Shown: positions 56,544-64,000 of the stretch, one piece after another | Numbering within the stretch: the stretch's first letter is position 1 | Layout: every line of letters starts with the position of its first letter | Source of the DNA: Neofusicoccum parvum | Taxonomy: Eukaryota; Ascomycota; Dothideomycetes; Botryosphaeriales; Botryosphaeriaceae | Length of the DNA stretch: 64,000 bases | Direction of reading: 5' to 3' | Assembly: GCA_020912385.1 (NCBI GenBank) | Contig: CP087219.1 | Span: forward strand, 1,674,001 to 1,738,000 | The notes under the pieces: model-generated | Databases searched by the model: none | The model's input: only the letters and a program-made list of their open reading frames with translations | What the model was told of the DNA's origin: nothing | Made by a program: the position numbers and the translations under genes

Positions 56544-58213
56544 ATGCTCTACACGCATGCCACCCTTATCACCGTGAACCGCGCCCGCGAGATCATCCTC
56601 GACGGTGCGATCCTCGTGCGGGGTGATACGATCGCTGATATAGACAAGTCAGATGTGCTGATTAGCAGGTATCCCGCCGAAGAGGTCAAGGATCTGACTG
56701 GCCGCATCGTCATCCCGGGCCTGATCAACACCCACATGCACACTGCCCAGACTCTTCTCAGAGGTACTTACTCATCCTTACTCATCCCCATCGTCTCCTA
56801 CTTCACGTGGCGGTTCCCAACAAAACCCCTCTGCGGCGCCATCAGAATTCTCCGATTGCTGTCAGCATGCTTCTTATCAGGCACATGATGGCAGCCCCAA
56901 AACGGAAAATTGGGAAAAGAGCTCGGAGGCAATTGTTGCGCGCCGGATGCTGATTTTACAATCCCACAGGAGCCGCCGACGACCTAGAGCTTGTTTCGTG
57001 GCTTTGCGAGCGCATCTGGGTATTGCAGGGGAATTTCACACCCGACGATGGCTATGCCGCCGCTCGCGTCAGCATTGCCGAGATGCTCAAGTCCGGCACC
57101 ACGTGTTTCCTGGAGAGCATGTTCGCCGACCGATACGGCTTTGATGGCCTGTGCCGCGCGGTCGAAGAGAGCGGCATTCGTGGTTGTCTCGGGAAAATCG
57201 TGATGGACATCGGCACCTACGCGAAAGATCCCAAATGGGCCATGCATCCAGGTCTGGTAGAGGACCGCGAGACGAGCTTGTTGGGAACCCTGAAGATGTG
57301 GGAGAAGTGGGACGGCAAGGCGGATGGAAGGATCAAGGTGTGGTTTGGCGCAAGAACGCCGGGAGGGTGAGCATTCAAGAACTCCATTTACTTGAGTTCG
57401 AAACGATACTAACAAGCCAACAGAGTCAGCGACGACCTCTACCGCGAAATGACCGCATTCTCTCAAGAAAAGAACATCCCCATCACCATGCACTGCGCGG
57501 AAGTCTCCGCCGACCGCGCCTTCTTCTCCTCCCTCTCCCCGCCCCACACACCGACCACGTACTGCAACTCGGTCAACCTGCTCGGCCCGCGCACCGTCCT
57601 CGTGCACATGGTCCACCTCGACGCGTCCGACGTGACGGCCATCGCCGCGTCGGGCACGCACGTCGCGCACTGCCCCTCGTCCAACGCCAAACTGGCGTCG
57701 GGGCTCTGCCGCGTGCCGGACCTGCTCGCGGCCGGCGCCAACGTCGGCCTGGGCACCGACGGCGCCCCCTGCAACAACTCCTGCGACCTCCTCCAGGAGA
57801 TGCGCCTCGCCGCCATCGTCCACAAGCCCGCGTCCGCCCACCATCCCGCCGACCCGACGCTCGTCCCCGCCGAGACCGTGCTCGAGATGGCGACGATCAA
57901 CGGCGCCCGCGCGCTGGGGCTGGAGCGCGTGATTGGGAGCTTGGAGCCCGGCAAGAAGGCGGACTTTGTGGTGCTGGATATGCGCAAGTGCGAGCTGCAG
58001 CCGTGGTACAGCGCCGTCAGCGCGGTGGTGTACACGTGCACGGGGAGGGACGTGGAGATGGTGGTTGTGGATGGGAAGACGGTGGTGGAGGGCGGGCGGC
58101 TGGTCACAATGGATGAGGAGGGGGTGTGGAGGGAGGCAAGCAGGAGAGGGAAGGAGGTTGTGGAAAGAGCGGGGTTGACGGGGAAGGTGGGTGGCAGGTG
58201 GCCGACGCGGTAG
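56544..58213 (+). CDS. amidohydrolase, cytosine/methylthioadenosine-deaminase-like
   Basis: Three exons, 56544-56763, 56970-57366 and 57424-58213 (468 aa); the first intron is long for this window (206 nt). The metal-binding residues of the ATZ/TRZ amidohydrolase family are visible: HMH after IVIPGLINT (His 64 and 66), MHCAE (His about 229), VHMVHLD, and GLGTDGAPCNNSCDL, whose Asp is the catalytic metal ligand. The N- and C-terminal beta-sandwich segments (ATLITVNRAREIILDGAILV and PGKKADFVVLDMRKCELQPW) agree with this family. The reaction is likely hydrolytic deamination or dechlorination of a ring or nucleoside-type substrate; the substrate cannot be read from sequence. The 3' third lies in a GC-skew switch island. 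Confidence 0.9.
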
Positions 58214-60395
58214 TGTGGCCGACTAGGTAGTACGTGGCCGACGACCCGATGAGGTAGTACAGTGCCGGCCGGCCGACTCGGCGAACTGGGCGTACGATGG
58301 TCGACTGAGCGCTCTCTCTACGGACCAGAGACTACCACGGCCATGGAGACAGAATTTCCCCGTGAAGCACAGCCCTCCTTGCAGGACGTGAAATTCTCCG
58401 AGAGTTGCTGATCCGGAAGAAAGACTCGTCTCCCCATACGACATTTCCGAGTCGTTCGTACGTAGTGTGTACCCCGAAAACTTTCTTTCGGTTCTTAGCT
58501 GCATCCGCAACTTGGGCCGTTCTTTGGTTCCTTACTCCACATCTTTCTATTACGTGCTGTAGTCCCGCTGATTTTAGTCGTGGGGTGTGCTTGACGGGCC
58601 CCTCTAATGCCCTTGCCTCTACCTCAGGCCGGCCAAAGAGTGTCAGGAGCGAGCCGAAAAAGATTGGAATTCTGCCAGATACGCGCACTTTTTCTCGTCA
58701 GTGCAGCGTTATGGTCGGCATCATTACTAGCGGCCGCGTTGGGTTTCATTGTCACGATGGCCGCACGACGTCGGACATTCAAAAGCCGGTGAACGAGTTT
58801 TTGCCGTGGAACGATTCACACCTGGCGCGGGCTTTCACATGTCGAAAACTTATGATCATTCGACTCATTGAATTTTTGCACAGCCTGCAGGGTCGCCGTT
58901 GGACGCTGATCGGTGACCTGACCGCCCACATTAGCCGAACACATGAGTGGCTTCATTGATCGTATGGTCCCTTGTTGATCCTTCTGCTCGGCACGGAGTC
59001 AGTACTTACGCAAGTGGAGGATCCAGGTCCTCCAATATTGCGCCCATCGCGAAGGCCTGGTGCTGATCAGCTTGAGGATCAAACATCGTCGAGTCAGACA
59101 GTGGCCGAGGAATAATGTACCACAGAACTACTGCACAACACGAATCAGCCACTTCGGTCTAAGGAGAGCGGATGCTTGACGAGTTGGAGACAAATATTCA
59201 ACATGGACGGTGTCGTCTTCGCTGATGTTCAACTTCAGCAGAGTTACTACTAATGTAGTGACAAGCTACTCTCGGACCACACCAGGAACATCGGTATGTG
59301 GGGGGTGTATTCCGGCCGTGCCGACCGCCTCCAGCTACCAAGCCTGGCTCGCGCACCGACAAAGTGGTGCAATCCGGACCCAAGAAAAGCACCCGTCGAC
59401 GATTACACCAGTCTCCATGGGCGGGTCGGCCAGCGATCCTGCCGTTGTCCGTGCGGTCGTGGTTGGTGCTTTGTATGAAGTAGCCAATGGGATTCAAACA
59501 ACTAACAGGGTAGGCGGCCAACCTCTCATGAACCATCCTCTTATTCGAGCACGGACCTCTCTAGGCCAATAACAGAGTCAGCAAGTTAGCGGCCGGCCGG
59601 CACAAATGCCGGCTATACTTACAGACACTACGATCAGCAAGGGGACGCATAGGAGTGCCAGCTGCAACTGTGTGGGCCCGTGCTGACTCGTACCGGGAAC
59701 TCTTCAACACTCCCCTACGCCTGCGGATGCGGAAGAAGATCCGCATGCGTCGTGCATGCTGCAGTCCTGTAACGACCTGATTTGCCAAAATTGCCACCGC
59801 TCTTGACGCGGCTCTGTGTGGTTCATGCATAACATACAAGACAACACGGCAACTAGTCATGTCAACGCCCAACGGTCTTGACGCCAAGTGGAGTTCAGGA
59901 GCTAACGAAGTCAGCTTCATCAAGACCGATCCATCCCAAAACGGATGGTGAGTACTTGCAGAGAGCGAAAGACAGGCTCCCAGCTGGCAAATATGATGCT
60001 ATCAGAACTTGCTCTAGAGCAGCTCTAGGCCACATTCAAGACATGTGCCTCTTCGCTTGCCAAGCGAAGAACGGGAGGAACGAAAAGCTTCACGGCTCGG
60101 GCCGTCCAATTCGGACGCGTCAAGAGCCAACGGCTAAAAACCGCTCAATATGAGGGGCTGACTGTCTCAGACAAACTACGTCCTTCCTTTCGGGACTACA
60201 TGATCGGTCCACCGGCTATCAGTTGCGACTCAGAGGCATCTCGTGAAGAAACGACCACACTCATGTCCAAGCATGCAATGTCAAATTTTCATTTCTTATA
60301 TTATACTTTGGAGGAACGTAGACATGGTAGTAGTAAAGCACTGGGGAATCTCATCTCTTCTACTACCGTCTTGTCTATCTGATTCTGCTGGCTAG
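58214..60395. other. gene-poor stretch with repeats and a possible transposon relic
   Basis: 2.2 kb. 58210-58290 has imperfect units of the form GTGGCCGAC..AGGTAGTAC. 58410-58600 may hold a Tc1/mariner relic (separate entry). An inverted GCCGGC-ACAAAT-GCCGGC lies at 59596-59613. A possible first exon of the IDO-like gene is at 59859-59947 (ATG to a GTGAGT donor), and an open frame at 60154-60382 may be another. Confidence 0.4.
58410..58600 (-). pseudogene. possible Tc1/mariner transposase remnant
   Basis: On the minus strand a short frame reads LKSAGLQH, then KNRKKVFG, then NVVWGDESFF. This follows the order in Tc1-like transposases before the second catalytic Asp (L.SAG, K..R..R, VIWSDES). 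The frame is too short for a transposase, and no terminal inverted repeats or flanking TA were recognised. It is a weak, degenerate match. Confidence 0.3.
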
Positions 60396-60440
60396 ACTAT
60401 CAAAAATCGACTCGACGAGCAAGAGCTCATTCACTTGACA

Positions 60441-62051
60441 ATGCTGGCACATCAGAACTACGGCATCACTGCCAATTTTCAGAAACTTCTCTGGGCCATC
60501 TTCAGCTACCTGAAGACCGTGTGGTTCGCCTTTCTCGCAGGAACAACGCTTGTGCCCTCCAAGGTCGCCAAGCCTGGGTTCTATGAGGAACCGAAAGGTC
60601 AGAGCTCTGCCGAATCGGATGACATACTTGCCCGTATCAAGGAAATCAAAGATGACAATGAGGCGGCGGCTCTCCTTCACAACATGATCGAGACGGACGG
60701 CGCTGGCAGTTGGCCTCCAAATGTCTCTTCCAATGTCAGCTCATGGCCCGCTGCTCTTCGTCCTTACCACGAAATCTGGTTCGAAATGTCTCCACAGCTG
60801 TCAGTTCCAGAGGTGTCTCTCGACGACGAAGTCAACAACAAGCTCCGCAAACAGTTCCGGGACCGTATGACGAAGCTACTCAACGAACGTGTCGATATCG
60901 CTGCCGTCGAAGCACTCCTCTCCGCCGTCGACGCAGGAAACCAGTCGGCTATCCCCAGAGATGTCTATAATGGGTTCTTCTCATGCATTGCCATGTCCCG
61001 ACACGCCTTCAGGTCAGTCCACATCCCTCTTCACTTGAGTCTCTTTTCTAACGGAGCATTCATAGATGGGCCACCATCCCCGCAGTGAAGGTTGCTCAAC
61101 TGGAAAAGACGATCGAATACCCCTCTGCTCTCATCTTTCCCTGGCCCTTCTTCAACCGCTACTACGGCTTCGACAGCCTCGCCGGCAACGTCATGTCCAA
61201 CTTCATCTACAACTGGAAGCCCGGCCACGGCATCGTCTACAAGATCAACGAAGGCCGCACCGAAGAGATCATGCGCGCAGAGTTCTACTTCACATACATG
61301 TTCATCGAGACCGAGCGCCTAGTACGCCGCCCCCGCACCCAACACAGCCCCCAAACTAACCTCGCCAGGCCCTCCCCATCTACCTCGAAATCGCACTCAG
61401 CCTACGTGCCCACCGCGCCGGCGACCGCGCCGCGCTCCTCGCCTCCCTCCACCGGCTCAACACCTCGCTCCGGGCGGTCATGAAGGTCTTCTACGACAAC
61501 ATGGTCGCGCACAAGCTGTCGCGCGACGCGTGGCAGCCGTACGTGCAGGGCTTCCACGCGTACGGCGCCGGCGCGCCCGGCCCGGACGGCGCGCACGCGG
61601 AGAGCGACGGCGTCAGCGCCAACCAGCTGCCGTTCTTCCACGCCGTCGACGCGCTGCTGGGGCTGGGCACGTACCTGACGGCCGGCGAGATGGCGAGCGC
61701 GGTGCCCGTCGCGCAGCGCCGCTTCAGCGACGAGGTGCGGCGCCAGGGCTTGCGGCAGGAGGTGAGGGAGGCGGGCGACGGCGAGGTGGAGGCGCTGCTG
61801 GGCGGCATCGCGAAGCAGCTGAGGGTGAGTTTGGTCCGGGGCTGTGGGGGCGGCTGTGTGCTAATTGTGGACAGGTCTGGCGGGCGGCGCATCGCGTGCG
61901 CATCGTGCCGTACTTCGACCGGCCGGCGCCGGAGCGCATGCTCATGACGGCGGGGAAGTCGTTGCTGGAGACGAAGGGCGTGCAGAGCATCAAGGGCGCG
62001 CTGGAGTATGTGGATTTGCTGCTGCGCGAGAGGATGTACGAGACGGCGTAG
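60441..62051 (+). CDS. indoleamine 2,3-dioxygenase-like protein, 5' end unresolved
   Basis: Secure exons: to 61012, 61066-61321, 61369-61824 and 61875-62051 (486 aa from the first in-frame ATG at 60441). The frame is open back to 60396, right after a GGCTAG, so the gene probably starts in upstream exons. The order of features follows IDO: a WATIPAVKVAQLEK segment, NWKPGHGIVYKINE, a helical ALPIYLEIA..LHRLNTSLRAVMKVF, then FFHAVDALLGLGTYLTAGE, and near the end RAAHRVRIVPYF, where IDO enzymes have the proximal heme histidine (His about 434 here). The SAGQSS-like loop of true IDO is replaced by VSANQLPFF. A heme-binding role is likely; tryptophan as substrate is doubtful. Confidence 0.65.
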
Positions 62052-62507
62052 GCGGCGGCGGTGTGTTGGTAGCGCGCACGAGCATGCAAAAAAATGGATT
62101 CAGGTGTTCCCGTTGTTGTCAGTTGGCTGGCCTGATGGTTCTGCTTTTGGTGTATCGAGACGCAGGTGCGTGGCCTAATCCGGCGATTTCGGCCACCTCC
62201 CGAACTCCGGACGCGCTCCTGCATCATGCGGCCTGCCCTGGCTCGACGCACGTGCCCGGCGCCTCCCACGGCATGCAAGAAACCAAAATGGATATTATAA
62301 GGATGCCGCATTACGTACTGGTCCCCAAGCAGCTCCAGGCGAGCTCGAGTGATCGCCGATGCTGCCGCTGCAGGGCTGCCCGGCGATAGTTGCCAGCCGC
62401 CTTCTGGTGAAGCAATGTCTCCGCTGCGCCTGCCAGCATAGTGAGCTCTTTCTCGTTCCTCTGCAATTAGTATCAAACAGCCTCTCCCGTTCGCCCAGTA
62501 GACCCCA
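62052..62507. other. convergent intergenic
   Basis: 456 bp between convergent gene ends. Nothing recognised. Confidence 0.4.
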
Positions 62508-63780
62508 TCAAACCCACCGCTCAACCCTCTGCTCGACCCTGTGATCCGACGTCGTCTCCACGCTCTCCACCTCGACAGTCCTCTTCACGTTCACCGTCAA
62601 GTGCGCACCCGCACCCGCCCCGGCCTCCGGCCCGCCCTTGCCGCCCACAATCTCCTCCTGGCTCTCGCTCATGATCTGCGTCACGCTGTACGGATCCTTC
62701 TTCTTCTTGCTCGACGCCAGCGCGGACACGGAGTGGTGGCCCTTGCTGTGGTTGGGGTCGCTGTCCAGCTCGATGTTGCCGCTGCGGTTGCCGTACGACT
62801 TGGCCTTGCTGCCGGACGCGTAGGTGCCGTCGCCGCCGGTCCAGAAGCTGCGGCTGAAGATCGGCCGCACCATGGGCGCCTGCCCGACGAAGATGGCGAC
62901 GAAGTCCTCGCGGATCGACCACATGGCGCTGATGCCGCTCTCGTTCAGCTCGAACACGAACACCACGCGCAGGATCGCCGCCAGCATGCAGAAGATGCCC
63001 ATGCCGAAGAGGATGTACAGCCCGAGGCGCTTGGTGATGCTGGCTTTGAGCGGCGCGATGACCGGGATGGGGATGAGCAGGATGGCGAGGTCCGTCGTCA
63101 TGTTCATGATCAGGACGGAGAGGAAGAAGACGTAGTTTTGCGGCACGCAGTGGTCTGTGGTCGTCAGTTGGCCGCAGGTGGAGAGGGGGCAAAGTGAGGG
63201 ATCTGCGTACCTCCTGGATCGGGCCACACCTGCCAGAGCTTGTAGAACGGGCGGCAGGTCAAGGTGAAGATGAGGAGGATGGCGGTGCCCGTGACGGCGA
63301 CCAGGCCGATGGCCGGGATGATGAGCTTCTCGACCCAGAGCCCGCGGCAGATGCGGCGGTAGAAGAAGAGCATGTTGAACTTCAGCGACCACACGATGGA
63401 CGCGTAGAGCATCTGGCCCAGCATGAAGATCTTCGAGCCATACTGCCACGCGGGGACCTCAGCCGCGGGCATGAGCCGGCGCTGCTCGTGGGTCAGGAGC
63501 GACGTGTGCTTGCCGCCGGCGCCCATGATGAAGACATAGGCCACCACGGTGACGGCAGTGTACAGCGACTGTCTGTGAGTCAGCGGCTGGGTCGCTCCAC
63601 ATTGGCGGTGGGTTGACCGGTGAAGGCAGTACTTACCCAGCTGACAAAGATGAGGTAGTCGTCGGGGTGCCAACCACGGACGCCCACGAGCTTCGTTCGA
63701 CTGACAACGCGCGCGATGACCATGCAGGTGCCAATGGAGTACAGCGTAAAGATCTCCACAATGTTTGGGGTGAAATCCAT
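62508..63780 (-). CDS. seven-helix rhodopsin-like fungal membrane protein (Pth11 class, no CFEM)
   Basis: Three exons, 63780-63637, 63568-63211 and 63154-62508 (382 aa), with phases 0 and 1. Seven hydrophobic segments: IVEIFTLYSIGTCMVIARVV, then HPDDYLIFVSW, SLYTAVTVVAYVFIMG, YGSKIFMLGQMLYASIVWSL (with KFNMLFFYRRI), LIIPAIGLVAVTGTAILLIF, an FFLSVLIMNMTTDLAILLIP helix and GMGIFCMLAAILRVVFVF. CRPFYKLWQVWPDPG precedes DHCVPQNYV, the usual conserved extracellular loop. The cytosolic tail is Ser/Lys-rich with KKKKDPYSV and a Gly/Glu end. There is no signal peptide or CFEM. It belongs to the same broad family as the receptor at 44.7 kb. The function of this subclass is not established. Confidence 0.88.
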
Positions 63781-64000
63781 CCTGACGGTACGGTGTCGGT
63801 AGGGCCGACAAGCATCACACTACTCGGGTCCAGGGAGTCTTGATGTTGGAGGTGTTGGCGCAGCGGAGCAGACGCGCCAGCAATAAGGGAAGCCGGCGGC
63901 CCCCAGCGGAATGCTTCAGGATTCGCCCTACAAGGGGAGGCAAATATTGGGTATAACACCCCCCGCAGGACCTCGCAAGCGAAACCGCGATCTTTCGACA

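Noticed and set aside
59596..59613. GCCGGC-ACAAAT-GCCGGC inverted repeat as a possible transposon terminus
   Set aside because: Arms of six bases that are each palindromic are expected by chance in GC-rich DNA; no partner terminus or target duplication.
1..64000. CRISPR array, bacterial operon, riboswitch, secondary-metabolite core gene
   Set aside because: None seen. Introns and gene families are eukaryotic, and no PKS, NRPS, terpene cyclase or DMATS signature is present.

Overview
The window is nuclear DNA of a filamentous ascomycete (Pezizomycotina). Evidence: protein genes cut by short introns of about 43-130 nt (one of 206) with GT..AG ends and CTAAC/CTGAC-like branch sites; fungus-specific families (HET domain, CFEM plus seven-helix receptor, Zn2Cys6 regulator, IEC3, Mit1-type remodeller, MCR1); and an intron-containing tRNA-Ile. 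I cannot name class or species. Splice joins were read by eye and each was checked for phase; unresolved joins are stated in the entries.

Layout. 0-4 kb: AAA+ ATPase (possibly cut by the left edge) and an orphan coiled-coil protein. 4-16 kb: CCCH zinc-finger protein, GMN-type CorA-like transporter, IEC3 (INO80 subunit) divergent from an ORMDL protein, and an orphan polytopic membrane protein. 16.7-22.3 kb: cytochrome-b5 reductase MCR1, a gene-poor stretch with one candidate small gene, and exosome subunit RRP4. 22.7-34.5 kb: a two-HKD phospholipase-D-like protein divergent from RRP4, a membrane protein with unresolved start, rRNA methyltransferase MRM1, and divergent from it a Mit1/CHD3-like remodeller. 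35.7-39 kb: a large membrane protein with glycine-rich tandem repeats. 39-51 kb, gene-sparse and accessory in character: HET-domain protein, CFEM-GPCR, CorA-like protein with SMN instead of GMN, and a Zn2Cys6 factor. 51.7-64 kb: secreted propeller-like protein, tRNA-Ile(AAU), claudin/SUR7-like membrane protein divergent from an amidohydrolase, a stretch with a possible Tc1/mariner relic, an indoleamine-dioxygenase-like gene, and a second Pth11-type seven-helix protein.

There is no operon logic and no PKS, NRPS or terpene synthase, so this is not a classical metabolite cluster. The housekeeping genes cover chromatin (IEC3, Mit1-like), RNA (RRP4, MRM1, CCCH protein) and membrane lipids or redox (ORMDL, PLD-like, MCR1). 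The accessory genes suggest sensing and non-self recognition.

The most unusual signal is not a gene. At least eight GC-rich islands of about 0.6-1 kb are strongly C-rich on the left and G-rich on the right of a sharp switch point. The pattern is its own reverse complement, so it does not depend on gene direction, and it explains most of the long false antisense reading frames here.
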